A stretch of DNA of 64,000 nt from Meconema thalassinum (lineage: Eukaryota > Arthropoda > Insecta > Orthoptera > Tettigoniidae): the NCBI GenBank assembly GCA_946902985.2, contig OX336391.1:145765074-145829073 (forward strand), written 5' to 3'. Each line of letters opens with the position of its first letter. Within the stretch, counting starts at the first letter, position 1. The notes beneath the pieces are model-generated. The model did not search any database, was not told the DNA's origin, and was given only the letters and a program-made list of their open reading frames with translations. The position numbers were made by a program, and so were the translations under genes. Shown here piece by piece: positions 31,299-43,069 of the stretch.

Positions 31299-31720
31299 CC
31301 TACAACGACGAGACAAAGCTCATTTTCAGCCCCTTGGCGGCAGAAAAAAAACCTCGGGGCCCCTAAAGAGTTGTAAAGGGTCCCCGAAAACTACATTTTA
31401 ATGCTATAAAACCAAGAGTTTCTGAGATATTCCCAGAAAACTAATTTCATTTAATAAACTAATGTAGGAATGCAAGCCTGTAACCATGACAACAGTGTCT
31501 CAAAAAGGTACATCCAGCTTTCCATCTATTTCTGCAAGAAGTAATGCCACTCCATTTATTAAATTTCTGTGAAAGTTTGCAAATGGCTATAAGGTTATCA
31601 CGGAACCAACAAAAACTGTAACTTTCATCAATGCGCTTAAGGGGGTTAAGAGGTACCCTCGATTTTTTCACAAGACTGAAACGTGCGATGTGTCGTACAG
31701 AAGGTCTATTATATCTTCAA
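31299..31720 (+). repeat. Second unit of the repeat flanking the LINE
   Basis: Matches 27,255-27,635 ('GACGAGACAAAGCTCATTTT', 'GAGATATTCCCAGAAAA', 'AATGCGCTTAAGGGGG', 'AAGGTCTATTATATC') with moderate divergence. The LINE landed at its start. Confidence 0.65.
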
Positions 31721-32404
31721 ACAGCAACATTATTTTCAAAAATTCCTGAATTGAAATAGTTTATTTTTTATTTTATTTTTTTGCTTTTAGGAATTTGGGC
31801 CATTGGAGGCTAAAAAAACTGAATGTTCATGCACCACAAGCCTTTATAATTTATTAAAGGGGTCTTCCTCTGGATGAGGGTCAGTTTTTATGTGGCATGT
31901 ATTGCATTTCCTCTACGAAGTTTTCAATTTTATTTTCACGTCAGGAAGTACACGTTAGGTAAATTAGTTTCAGAGCATGATTTAACTAATCATTTATCTT
32001 TGTCGACAAACAGGTTCCAAGCCCTAACCATTGCAACAGTAGCTCAATAATTGATTACGTCTGGTTATTAATACCGACGACCGTTCGAAGAATGGGTACC
32101 GGTACTTCTACTAGTCACAAGTATAAATATGAACCCCAAATGACAAGAAGGTTACCATCCCCATAAGACAATAAAATGATAAAAATATGCATACAAAACC
32201 AAAAAATAAGTTAATTAACCTCCAATTGTAAAATACTTTCTTGCAATAAATGAGGTCTGATCCTCCTACGAAAACCTGCATAGTTTGCCTCTTATAGCCT
32301 ATCCCCTAGTTTGCCGGGTGAAATCTACCTCCGCCTTCCGGCGTGCCGAGAGGATTTTTTTTGTAACGAACTGGTTTTTTTTTTAAATTTTAGTGTTTGT
32401 GTTT
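31721..32404. other. Intergenic, nothing recognised
   Basis: AT-rich, with T-rich tracts near 31,760 and 32,350; no gene or element boundary identified. Confidence 0.4.
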
Positions 32405-32967
32405 CTTACAAGGGAACGGATTGCGGTGTAAAATTGTAATCTGTTTGAAATTTAGTACACAATATTCCTACTAGGTTGTACAATGACGTTGTGAAAACCG
32501 CACGGGCCACTTTCAATATTGAACGCCGAAAAACTGCTGGGTGAGAGCATGAGCGAGGAAGTGGCGAGAGATAAAGCTGACCTTGAATCCTAGCAGCACG
32601 CGATGGCTTCCGGCCACCAGCCAGCGAACTGCCGTGCTGAGTTGCATTTCCCACCTTAAACGTTCCCCTCACTCTGCTACCTTCTTGATTAGAGTATATG
32701 ATTAAGTTGTTAAAATATACGTCAATCTATACATGAATTAAAATGTTTCGACCTACAATGAGGTCTTCCTCAGCACAAAACAAGAATTAAAATCCTAACT
32801 CCTCGCTCATGCCGTCGCCCGGCAGGTTTTCGGCGTTCAATATTGGCGTTCAAAATTGAAAGTGGCCCTTGTGGCTTTCACTACGTCATTGTACAACTTT
32901 GTAGGAATATTGTGTATTAAATTTCAACCAGATTAGAATTTTACACCGCAATCCGTTCCCTTGTAAG
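32405..32967. mobile_element. Fold-back element with ~160-bp inverted arms
   Basis: The first arm starts CTTACAAGGGAACGGATTGC at 32,405. Its near-perfect complement ends at 32,967. Arms remain alignable over about 160 bp, including 'TTGTACAATGACG' and 'GGGCCACTTTCAAT'; the centre is unique. No transposase and no clear target duplication were seen. Probably a non-autonomous DNA transposon. Confidence 0.8.
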
Positions 32968-33149
32968 CTTATAGACGATTAATTATTTAGAAATAGTTTT
33001 GAGAACAACCTTCTTATATGGTAAAATTTTTCATGTATTGTAAGTCTTGCATTGCTATTCATATTATTACTAGGTGACCCGGCGAACTCTGTTCCGCCTT
33101 AGAGGCAATAAATAAGCAGATTTGCGATTTTATTAAGTTCGATTTTTTA

Positions 33150-34500
33150 TTAGGAAATACACAAAAATAATAAGTATTTTGATGATTCTTTATTGTTCAT
33201 GTATTTTGGTGCATAGGTTGAACTCTTCAGTTAAGTACCTTGTGATACACGACATTTTTGTTTTATTATCAGGCGCAAGAACAAACAACGCAGATGGTCT
33301 TCCGACCCGTGAACATGCCACATATATAATTGACCATGGAAAAACATGGATATTCCAGATTCAAACCACAAACATTCAAGGATTGGCCTTGTGATTTGTT
33401 AATGGTCATGGCGAATGCAAGACGGATTGGAAATTGAAGTCCTTTAAACTCAAAAGGCATATCGGTTGGGATCATCGGGATACTCGGAATGAGAACTTCC
33501 TCACCTTCGAATTTTCCTTTGAGTATCGTCGCGTAAATCACATTGTTCATCAATTTCCTTACCACCAAACGCGTACCGTTGAACAGTTTTGGTTGGTTTA
33601 TGTTTCGAAGCATGATTACTGCGGAGCCAACCTTTAGGCGTAAATTGTGCGGTGGTAAGCCGGGCACATCCAAGGAGTTCATAAATTCAATTGGATAGTT
33701 GGTGGCTTCATCTTCATTTGTTACACAGTCAATAGATTTGAATGAATGCATTGTTCCAATGATCTCATTCTGAATTATGTAGTTTAGGTCATCTACATCT
33801 TTACTCTTAGCCGCTAAAATTGCTCGCTCACTCAACCATTCATTATTTTTGTAATTAGTAATGTTGTTTGGGAATACTTTGTTGATAAGTTCGTCTTTCG
33901 ATGAGACAAAGCTACAGAAATTATGAGGAAATGAAATCAATCCGCTCGATTCGTCGACAGGTACTCGACCATTACCGATAGCCAGCAATTGCTCAGAAAA
34001 ATCTTCAGCAGATGTATCATTAAGCAATGCAATCTCATGTTTGTTGTCAGCTGAAGTTTCTTCACATAGCGCCATAGATTCGATGATTTGAAGCAAGCGT
34101 TTATTTCGTCGGCAGCCGTTGATCTTGGAATTACTGGCAGTGTTTGGCGGAAATCGCCAAACAGTAAAATCATTGCCCCTCCAAAACATCTGGAGTCATT
34201 GCGTAGATCTTTCAATGTTCGCTTAAGTGCTTCTAATGCACGTTTATGCGCCATTTTGCATTCTTCCCAGATGATGATTATTGATGCTGATAAAACTTTG
34301 GCCATTGCTGTTTTTTGTGTGCAATATTACATGTTGGTTCTGCAATAGTTTGAGGATTTAGCGGCAATTTTAATGCTGAATGAGCCGTACATCATTTTTC
34401 TAACAATGAGGCTGCTATTCCAGAAGAAGCAACTGCAACCGCAATGATGGATTTCACACGAACAGTGGCTAAAACTACTGACATGAGGAATGTTTTACCA
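33150..34500 (-). pseudogene. Helitron PIF1-like helicase domain
   Basis: Walker A 'DAPGGTGKTF' is encoded near 34,505 in a frame different from that preceding it. Walker B 'IIIIWEECKMAHKRALEAL' lies at about 34,270, and 'LLFGDFRQTLPVIPRS' at about 34,150. After another frameshift near 34,040, 306 codons cover the rest of the helicase: 'VGSAVIMLRNINQPKLFNGT' and 'AFAMTINKSQGQSL'. The final 'YVACSRVGRPS' motif is in yet another frame at about 33,290-33,340. The helicase would unwind donor DNA during rolling-circle transposition. Confidence 0.8.
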
Positions 34501-35675
34501 GTTCCACCAGGGGCATCCATTTTCATCATCAATTGCCTTCATTAATGTATCATAAACTTCCTTTTGTTGGGGATTCAACAGGGGTACATTCGTTTGAACT
34601 ACTAAATCTAATTCCTGGTGATCATATTCACGTTCCCGTTCCAATTCTTGATTAAATGCGTCATTCATTTCACGATTTGACGCTGGCATTCCTAACGTGA
34701 CTAATAAACTACCGCACATGAGGTAAAACATGTCTTCGATCAAGAGTAAAGCCCGATAGTGTATCTCCTCATTCATCTCAAGATCATGATTTCTGGAACT
34801 GACACGAATTTGATGTAAAATATCTTCTAACATATAATCCTTGTATTTGTGCCACAGGTTAGATGGGTTCGATGGAAAGCTTGTCGAAATGATGAAAGCA
34901 AATAATGTGCGTATCTGACTTGGAAATGCAGAGATAATGGCTTCAACGATTGTCGTATACCAATGGTATCATTTTCTAGTAAATTGAGTTCTTCACATGC
35001 AGCACGCTATGTTGGGAATATTATACCATTAACAGTCCGTAGTGTCTCAAATGGCGTTGGCCCACGTACATTTACCAGCAACAACCGCAAATAGAATTAT
35101 TCATCATGCTTTGGATGAACTGTATACATACGACCAAGAGCATCAGTAGAACGCACATCCGGACAACCAGGAACCGCATCGCCTTGCTTCCGTCGTTGAA
35201 AATTCTTCAATGAAACATTCCAAGTGTAATAATGTGGCATCTCCGAGTTTAGCAAAGTTCGTGCAAACGGATCGCTTTGGCAGATCGCAAAGAAACTGGT
35301 CAATGTTGTCGCTGGAGGTGTTTCAGCATGTTGAACAACATTCGAAGCCGTGAAATATACTCGTTGACCATTCTCCAGATGCACCGCCAAATGCACAACA
35401 GTAGGATGACGTTCGTGTGTAGGGAATGCGAATATACGCCAAATCGCTTCATTACAGTTCACATAACGACCAACTTGATAGCGCGCAATTTTATCGTTGG
35501 TATTGGAGTATTGGATGCCAAAAACCGCCATATCACTGCCTTTCGTGACATATTTGCAAATGTATTTTATGGACTTGATTGAATTGCAATACTCAACGTT
35601 GCAATGTGTCTTGAACGTTTTGGAAATAAGTGGTGAATGTGGAACAATCCAACTGTTGTCGACAGCGAAATCCAT
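34495..35675 (-). pseudogene. Helitron Rep C-terminal part and linker
   Basis: Frame 35,675-35,097 has 'IKYICKYVTKGSD', which preserves the paired catalytic tyrosines of the Rep Y2 motif (Y-x3-Y), then a conserved region found in Helitron proteins ('LLNSEMPHYYTWN'). Stops near 35,010 and a frame change lead into 34,833-34,495 ('QELDLVVQTNVPLLNPQQKE'), which precedes the helicase. Confidence 0.75.
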
Positions 35676-35719
35676 TCTTTCACTTTTATTGTGAGAGTTC
35701 GACCGTTATCATCGGGTGA

Positions 35720-36589
35720 TCAACGCTGATACAGTGGATAACCATCGTTGCCAGTGACGGTCTCCGCCGTTAATTTCCGTGTATATCGTTTGGAACACTT
35801 TCCGTCGACCATGCAAGGTGATTGGGGATTGATGGCGCCACACGGTCCATGAATCATATTTGTAATTACAACATCATGTAGGTCTGGATCGGCTTCGTGA
35901 TCGGGAATCTCGGCACATATGATATCATCTATTTGGTCTGGTTGAATTCTTTCCACTAAGCAAATAAGAATATGTGCTTGCGGCAGGCCTCGTTTTTGCC
36001 ATTCGATTGAATACATCCAGCATCGAGTATCTCCAAAGACGCGTTGTTTAACAATGTAGTTCATCAGGGACCGCATTTTTTGCCTGAATACACGTGCTGT
36101 GATGTCGTGTCGATCACTTGATGTTTGTCCGGGAAGCAGCAATTGAACAATTTCTATCCATTTTGGATTACAGGTAAGAGTAATAAAGAGATCTGGCCGA
36201 CCGTAATGACGAACATATGTCATTGCATCTTGCGCATATTCATGCATATGACGTGGACTACCTATGTACGTCGCTGGCAGAATAGTTAATCGACCAATAT
36301 TAGCTGCATTTCCTTCAGTACGAATTGCATCACGTAAATGGATATACTCCTCAGAACGCAGTTTGGCTTGGTTCAACCTAATGAAAGTTAAACGCTCCGT
36401 TTCTATTTTGACGTACATGTCGACGCAATACTGCTGAAACAATCGACGAAACCGCAGCAAATAGTTGTCAGCATTTTGACAAATCATCAAACGATATGCG
36501 TAATAATTCATCGAGCTAACTTTCTTTGTAGTTTCTTCACCTGAAATTAAAACAGTAGATTTAGTATTTCGTATGTAAATTGTTAGCAT
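35720..36589 (-). pseudogene. Helitron Rep endonuclease core
   Basis: 290 codons containing the Rep motif 1 'DLFITLTCNPKWIEI' and the HUH block, here 'KRGLPQAHILIC'. The usual first His (L-P-H-A-H) is Gln, so a metal-coordinating residue is missing. Upstream, the N-terminal helitron-like region includes 'SMNYYAYRLMICQNADN'. In working elements this HUH/Y2 enzyme nicks and joins DNA strands. Confidence 0.8.
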
Positions 36590-36779
36590 AATTATAAAGG
36601 GGTGAAGATAAATGATTTTAAATCAGTTGCCAGTCATTTGTCCAATTTTATCCATACAAACAACCCCTAATCTTTTCCTGGTGATAATCAGTGTAATTGG
36701 TCTTTTATTGTAAACCAAAACCAAACAATGTAAAATGTGCGTCATGTTGAACTATGATATTGCTACTCACCATTCAATG

Positions 36780-37995
36780 GATTTATCATTTTGATATTAA
36801 AATAATATCCATCTTCTCCTTGCCAAAACATCAGCGGGTATTGCAACGTGTCATATAGACGATGTGTTTCAGATATTTGTTTCAGTTGCCCAGTATCGCG
36901 ACGTGTAAGCACAATATCGCGTGTTTACAAGTGTTCACCAACAATCAGGATGGCAACTTCATCTATTGTTGGAGCGTTAAATGTGCATTCATGTGCTCCA
37001 GGTGGTAGTTTATCTGCTCTGATCACGACTTTGTAGTCATCATTTGGCATGCGCTCCAAAGCACTCTTGAACAGCCTGACGAACGCATGATGTTCATGAA
37101 GTAGTTGCTGCAAATCTTGAAGAATTGCACTTTTCATTGCTGCATTGATCTCTTGACGTCGATCAAGTTGTTCTTCCATATTGCCCATGAAGTATATTTG
37201 TAAAAAATTATGCTGTGCATCTTCGAGAGGTTGCAATGAACAAATTCGATGGTGAACCTGTCCTTGTATCTACAAAATAAAAAGCAAAGACAGTATACTG
37301 ATTTATAAACACTTTTTATAGAATTATCAAATAAGTATAGTAAGTTATTCTTCTACTATATTGTGTGTAAGTACAAAAATAAATAAATAAATAAATACCT
37401 TGAATGTCGGATTAAATCCTCGATCTTCGATAATGTCTGCCCCAAATGAAGTAATTTGGAAACAACCAATGTATTTTTAGTATTTGCAAGAAAATGACGT
37501 GATTCGGGTGTTTCGCGACAAAGTCATGAATTCAATGGCTCAGGTGGCGGAGTCAATAGTGGCAATTTCACTTTCCCACTAAAGCAGCACAATCCGGGCG
37601 TTTCTCCGGAAAACTACAATGCGCCACAATACTCGCAAATAACGTCCATTGTCCCAACGCAAACGCTAGGATGCAAGCAGTAATCAGTGCTGCAATCGTA
37701 TCGAAACGCTGCTCGATTCAAATCAGCACTTGATAAATCTCTTCTTGTGCGTCGAAAATTATTTACTTCTTGATCTCTATTGTTCGCTCAACGATTTCGC
37801 ATTGCCAACCGAGTCGTTTCACGGGCTGCCTCACTTTGCTCTTGTGATTGAAAAGCACGAAGTCGAGCCATACTAACGCGGCGCTCTTCACGGGCAATTT
37901 CTTGTTCTTCTTCAGTCCTTTCATTCGCAATGTTTCGTATCCTTCTTGCATTATGGCTTTGTCGGGAAAGATTCGATCGTCATCGTCGCGGCATT
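36780..37995 (-). pseudogene. Helitron N-terminal coding region, fragmented
   Basis: Pieces in several frames: a basic Arg-rich start near 37,995 (SNLSRQSHNARRI type), 'EYCGAL' with 'FSGETPGLCC' (zinc-binding region) at about 37,560-37,640, and 'QPLEDAQHNFLQIYFMG' at 37,236. 'YPLMFWQGEDGYYF' lies at about 36,800-36,840. All are recognisable Helitron N-terminal blocks in the right order. At least three stops and two frameshifts separate them; a (TAAA)n-containing stretch at about 37,270-37,400 interrupts the region. Confidence 0.7.
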
Positions 37996-38379
37996 GTTAA
38001 TGATGATGATTCAAAGAGAATACAAATTATGTTGAGTAACTAACGGGATTTCATGTTAAGAGCCTCATTTTCTATACCGGTAGTGGAGAGCGCTACTCGC
38101 ATCCAGTCGGCCATGTCTCGTCAAGAGCTACTGTTGCCTGGAAACGACTTGACTTGCCATTCCTTCATGAGATTATTTTAGCTGTCATTTGCGTTACGTT
38201 TTATAGTGACTTGTATTCTCTTTGACGTTTTATGTCACGTCACGGGACAAAAAAAAAGTATCCTATGTCCGTCTCCTGGTTCTAAGCTACCTCCACACCA
38301 ATTTTCAGCCAAATCGGTTCAGCCGTTCTTGAGTTATAAATAGTGTAACTAACACGACTTTCTTATATATATAGATAGA

Positions 38380-38750
38380 TTTGCGCTGAGTATGGCCATA
38401 ATGTGGTGAAACTGGTACAATAAAAAGTACACAATAATATTGACTTTAGGACTTATAATAAGCTTACCGTAGGAATTTAAGCACGAGTCACTGCTGATTT
38501 GAGGGTACATTGTACTCTTCATCTGGTATAAATACAATGATTTAGCCGTAAATTGAAACTGCTCAGACTGTTAGCTTACTTTGTGCTCACTGAGTGAGAA
38601 ATGTCGCTGGTATATATCGCGCTTTTTCCGCTCCTCTTTAAGGACGGGAGCAATTCGTACCGCGGTAAGTGCAACTAATGGTGTAGCAGAAGATAGCGCG
38701 CCAGGACACTGACAAACTGCCGAGAGCCAGTGCTTCCCGCCTTACTGGGC
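38380..38750. other. Intergenic, nothing recognised
   Basis: No gene or repeat similarity identified between the Helitron end and the SINE. Confidence 0.4.
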
Positions 38751-38754
38751 GTGA

Positions 38755-39250
38755 CATTAGCAGTAGTCCAGTTTCTTGGCCAAGTGGATAGACTTTGGTT
38801 CGAGATGGCTCGGGTTTAATTCCCGAGCGAGTCGTGTGGTTGATCGCTTTGTCTCGGGGACAGGTTATTTGTAACATCTACATAATTCTTTTCATCCTCA
38901 TCACTACACGCAGGTCACCTACGATCGTCAACTAGAAAGACCTGCCCCAGACCTCATACCATTATTATTGAAGGGGTTGGAGAACAGGTAGGTGGAATAC
39001 CGAGGATTACTTCAAGCTGTCATACAATGCTGGGACGGTACCTTCTGACAGGCCACGGCCGCTTCCTTCCACATCCTTGCCCAGTTTCATTCACCATCAT
39101 TCATTTCATCTCTCATTAACTCCTCTCATGAGGTTGGCGTCAGGAAGGGCATCCGGCCGTAATAATCATCGCCACAAAGACTTCCATCGCATCTCATCCC
39201 CGACCTCGTTGGAAAAACGGGAATAATAAGGGGTAGACATACAGACATAC
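38755..39250 (+). repeat. tRNA-derived SINE
   Basis: Head 'CTTGGCCAAGTGGATAGAC' (A box) and 'CTCGGGTTTAATTCCCGAG' (B box, slightly altered). Body contains 'GGTTGGCGTCAGGAAGGGCA' and 'CATCCGGCCGTAA', seen in many insect SINEs. Confidence 0.65.
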
Positions 39251-39295
39251 TTCAAGCAGTCATACCTCGGGTTGGATGTGATCTCCTATCTCTCT

Positions 39296-39312
39296 CACAC
39301 ACACACACACAC
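39296..39312. repeat. (CA)n microsatellite
   Basis: A short CA run after 'CTCTCTCA'. Confidence 0.85.
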
Positions 39313-39349
39313 AAACACTTGCCTTATTAATAATTTATTTAATTCTGTT

Positions 39350-39620
39350 GTGAAGGTTGGAACGGGGTACACTCAGCCTCGTAGGGCAAAACTCAGAAGA
39401 GACGGGTTCGATTCCTACCTCAGCCATCCGGGAAGTCGTTTTCCTTGGTTTCCACATTTCTATTCCAGGCGAATGCCGGGATGGTACCGGTACCTAACTT
39501 AAGGCCAGGGCCACTTGCTACTCAAATCCTACCTCGATTGCAAGTACACACACTGGTACAGGTATCACAGTGATTCAGGTTAAGACAGCTTCTACACACA
39601 CCCAAGTACAAATTAATAAG
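39350..39620 (+). repeat. SINE body, family of 1,617-1,945
   Basis: 'GGTTGGAACGGGGTACACTC', 'ACGGGTTCGATTCCTACC', 'GGCGAATGCCGGGATGG', and a tail with 'CTTCTACACACACCCAAG'. Confidence 0.65.
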
Positions 39621-40697
39621 ATATATTTACAATTCTCTAGTTCAGTTAGTTGTTTTCAAATTGGGAGGTGTCTATAACATTGCACTGAAAGAATATTAAT
39701 AGTGTACCACAGAATCTTACATTCCTAATAATGTTGAATAAATGCAAATTCTATCTGATTATACGAGATGTCGTGGCATAGCTTTTTGGGTTATCTTTTG
39801 ATAATTACTATAGTAAATAGTTATTAATTTTCCAGATGTTTCAGGTCAAGACTCTCTTGGTTTTTGATAGCATATGACTTTCTGTGTAACACAGGTTTGT
39901 CAAAAACGCAGCCCACGGGCCAAACGTGGCTTCCCGAGTGTTACGTTAGGTACATAAAAATGTCTGCACAAATATTTTATTTAAAAATAAACGTCGCTTG
40001 GAAAACCAACTTAAATGAGTCCAGAATACAAGTATCTTGCATATAGTGTAGTGCACATTCATTTGAAAATTAAAGAACATATTTCTGGCTGAATGTTTGC
40101 TAAGTTTGCAAAAGAGAGACTATAGTGTTTAATGATTCATTCACTGAAACAAAGCCTTTCGAATGGTTGTCAGAGTTTCCACATAAGTCTCACACTAATC
40201 TTTACCAAAATGTAGGCCTACCTCTCTAGTACAAGTGACTCAGTCTCTCCCCAACTCTCTCACCTGATTATTTCCTGGAATCCTAATACACAATCGGAAT
40301 TATAAATACACTCAGTGCCACATCTGTTCAGGTTAACTATATCTCTTGTTTTCGTAATTCCAAACAGTATGATATTTCAAACACATACTAATTAACATTC
40401 AATTATTAATTTATTACACAGGGCTTTACAGAAAATATGCTTTGCAGTCAATGTTGAAAAACCCAATATATTTTTATCATCGTCGTTCAAATGGCACTTA
40501 ACAAACTACCGCTTTACGTGAACCAAAACATTAACAAGTGAAAGGTATCTCTTTCCGTCCCTTGCTCGAATCAATGCCTCCAGGTGACGATGGAAATTAA
40601 AAATATTTAAGGGGGGACATGCATCTGAATGAGCCATATCAATAACTATTTTAATATTATAAGTGTGTCTGTCATAAATCTTGTACAACATTTCCAA
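39621..40697. other. Intergenic, nothing recognised
   Basis: About 1.1 kb AT-rich; no gene, no repeat match found by eye. Confidence 0.4.
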
Positions 40698-41211
40698 GGA
40701 AACACACACACATCTTGTTATTAGAAGCAAAGGTTAAAATTTTCAAAGTTCAAATCGTAACTTTTTTATCCATTTTTGTAAATTTGGGTCTTGATACGTG
40801 CACGTCTTCGCCGTTTCCCTCATATCTCCCACGTTTATCGGAATGGTTGGGCTTTTCTTTTCTTTAATGTAAATGTTAAACCTTCAACTACAAAATGAAT
40901 CTCCCACATTTCCACGTTTGCGTTATATTTCATTGTTTAAATTCTGAACAAACTCAAAAAATGTTTTAACGTTTCATATAAAGACTAATTAATGCCACAA
41001 AGGTTTGAGTGAGATTGAGTTTGTAGCAGAAGGTTTGACACCCAGTTTAATAAAAGAAAAGTCCAGAACGACCAATAAGTTTGGAAGATATGAGAGAGGA
41101 TGAAGATCAACACAGAGCAAGAACCAAATTTTGAAAGTGGATCAAGTTAGTTACGATTAAAATGTTGATAATTTACAACTTTGCTTTAAACAGGAAGATG
41201 TGTGTGTTTCC
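40698..41211. mobile_element. 514-bp fold-back element, almost entirely inverted repeat
   Basis: Starts GGAAACACACACACATCTT and ends with its complement. Arms of roughly 220-230 bp pair along most of their length ('AATCGTAAC', 'TTTTCTTT', 'GTTTGACACC' partners), leaving a short centre. A transcript across it would form one long imperfect hairpin. No coding capacity. Confidence 0.75.
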
Positions 41212-41256
41212 GAGATATATATAATTGTCGTCCAGTATCTATGTCGACAGTCATAC

Positions 41257-42725
41257 TACACACATCAAAAAAAGTTTTGCATCACCTCGGTTCCAAGAGT
41301 TCCGGAACCGTTAAATACAAAGGGAATAGAGATCAACACAAACAACATTTCAGCTCGTTTTATTGCTCATGAGACCCACACATTGCATGTTGTACCATCA
41401 TACAGCTAGACTTTCAGCATTTGTGGTCCAGATTGCAGTACACACCACTACCTCTAATACCCAGTAGCACGTCCTCTTGCATTGATGCATGCCTGTATTC
41501 GCCGTGGCATACTATCCACAAGTTCATCAAGACACTGTTGGTCCAAATTGTCCCACTCCTCAACGACAATTCGGCGTAAATCTCTCAGAGTGGTTGGTGG
41601 GTCAAGACGTCCATAAACAGCCCTTTTCAACATATCCCAGGCATGTTCGATAGGGTTCATGTCTGGCGAACATGCTGGCCACTGTAGTCGAGCGATGTCG
41701 TTATCTTGAAGGAACGCATTCACAAGATGTGCACGATGAGGTCGAGAATTGTCGTCCATGAAGACAAATGCCTCTCCAATATTCTGCCGATATGGTTGCA
41801 CTATGGGTCGGAGGATGTCATTCAGGTATCGTAAAGCCGTTTCGGAGCCTTCCATGACCACCAGTGGCGTACGTCGGCCCCACATAATGCCACCCCAAAA
41901 CATCAGGGAACCACCACCTTGCTGCACTCGCTGGACAGTGTGTCTAAGACGTTCAGCCTGACCAGGGTGCCTCCAAACACGTCTCCGACGATTGTCTGGT
42001 TGAAGGCATATGCGACACTCATCGGTGAAGAGAACGTGATGCCAATTCCGTGGGGTCCATTCAGCATGTTGTTGGGCCCATCTGTACCGCGCTGCATGGT
42101 GTCGGGGTTGCAAAGCTGGACCTCGCCATGGACGTCGGGAGTGAAGTTGCGCATCATGCAGCCTATTGCGCACAGTTTGAGTTGAAACACGACGTCCTGT
42201 GGCTGAACGAAACGCATTATCCAACATGGTGGCATTGCTGTCAGGGTTCCTCCGAGCGGCAATCCGTAAGTAGCGGTCATCCACTACAGTAGTAGCCCTT
42301 GGGCGGCCTGAGCGAGGCCTGTCATCGACAGTTCCTGTATCTCTGTACCTCCTCCATGTCCGAACAACATCGCTTTGGTTCACTCTGAGACGCCTGGAAA
42401 CTTCCCTTGTTGAGAGCCCTTCTTGACACAAAGTAACAATGCGGACGCGATCGAACTGCGGTATTGACCTTCTAGGCATGGTAGAACTACAGACAACATG
42501 AGCAGCGTACCTTCGTCCTGGTGGAATGACTGGAACTGATCGGCTGTCGTACCCCCTCCGTCTAATAGGCCCTGCTCATGCATGGTTGTTTACATCTTTG
42601 AGCAGTTTTAGTGACATCTATGAACAGTCAAAGGGACTGTATCTTGGATACAATATACACAGTCAACGTCTATATGCCGGAGATCTGGGAACCGAGGTGA
42701 TGCAAAACTTTTTTTGATGTGTGTA
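41257..42725 (-). mobile_element. Tc1-like transposon B, apparently intact
   Basis: 1,469 bp with perfect 38-bp terminal inverted repeats (41,257-41,294 and 42,688-42,725) beginning TACACACATCAAAAAAAGTT, TA included. It encloses one uninterrupted transposase gene. Perfect TIRs and an open frame suggest recent mobility. Confidence 0.92.
41454..42479 (-). CDS. Tc1-like DD34E transposase, full length
   Basis: 341 codons, ATG to stop, the usual length for Tc1 transposases (about 340). Residues 1-110 form the paired-type helix-turn-helix DNA-binding region (a recognition helix near 'SDVVRTWRRYRDTG', then the GRPRA hook). The catalytic domain holds all three acidic residues: 'VLFTDECRI' (D), 'VFMDDNSRPH' (second D) and 'DMNPIEHAWD' (E), with exactly 34 residues between the second Asp and the Glu. 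The 'GGGSLMFWGGI' glycine-rich block is also complete. The enzyme would bind the 38-bp ends and insert the element at TA. Nothing in the frame is broken; expression cannot be judged. Confidence 0.92.
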   Translation of the reverse strand: MPRRSIPQFDRVRIVTLCQEGLSTREVSRRLRVNQSDVVRTWRRYRDTGTVDDRPRSGRPRATTVVDDRYLRIAARRNPDSNATMLDNAFRSATGRRVSTQTVRNRLHDAQLHSRRPWRGPALQPRHHAARYRWAQQHAEWTPRNWHHVLFTDECRICLQPDNRRRRVWRHPGQAERLRHTVQRVQQGGGSLMFWGGIMWGRRTPLVVMEGSETALRYLNDILRPIVQPYRQNIGEAFVFMDDNSRPHRAHLVNAFLQDNDIARLQWPACSPDMNPIEHAWDMLKRAVYGRLDPPTTLRDLRRIVVEEWDNLDQQCLDELVDSMPRRIQACINARGRATGY

Positions 42726-43069
42726 TTAAAATCTTTACTGTTTTGGCTCCCTAGCTCTTATAATACAGGGCGCCAGGAAATGGTCTCCGCAGTGGCTACA
42801 TGCTGCTGCGAGAGGTAGCATCAGCAGTTTAGTTGGCCGCACGGTGTCCTGGACAGGGTAGCGGTGTTAATACAGTGAAGGCCACACGTGTGGGCCTGTG
42901 TGAAGCTAAATTGTATAGGTTGAGAATGTAAACAACGCTCTCAGGTTCCTACGTTCGTTGCCAAGAGCCGACTGCGGTGGCGTCTAGTTGCTAAGTTCTG
43001 ACCTAGTAGTTGTTGACGGTGGCGATTGGCGGCAAAAGTAGGAACTATTTGAAACATTCAAAAGTCTGC

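Larger units (their letters stand above)
33070..38375 (-). mobile_element. Helitron, near full length but decayed
   Basis: On the minus strand the 5' end reads 'TCTATATATAAGAAAG'-like sequence (38,375 or, four bases further, 38,379). The 3' end reads '...GGGTCACCTAG' followed by T (33,070), with a stem-loop GGCGGAAC/GTTCGCC just inside (33,081-33,098). The A/T flanks agree with Helitron insertion between A and T, without duplication. Rep and helicase domains lie in between, in order, broken by frameshifts and stops. Confidence 0.85.
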
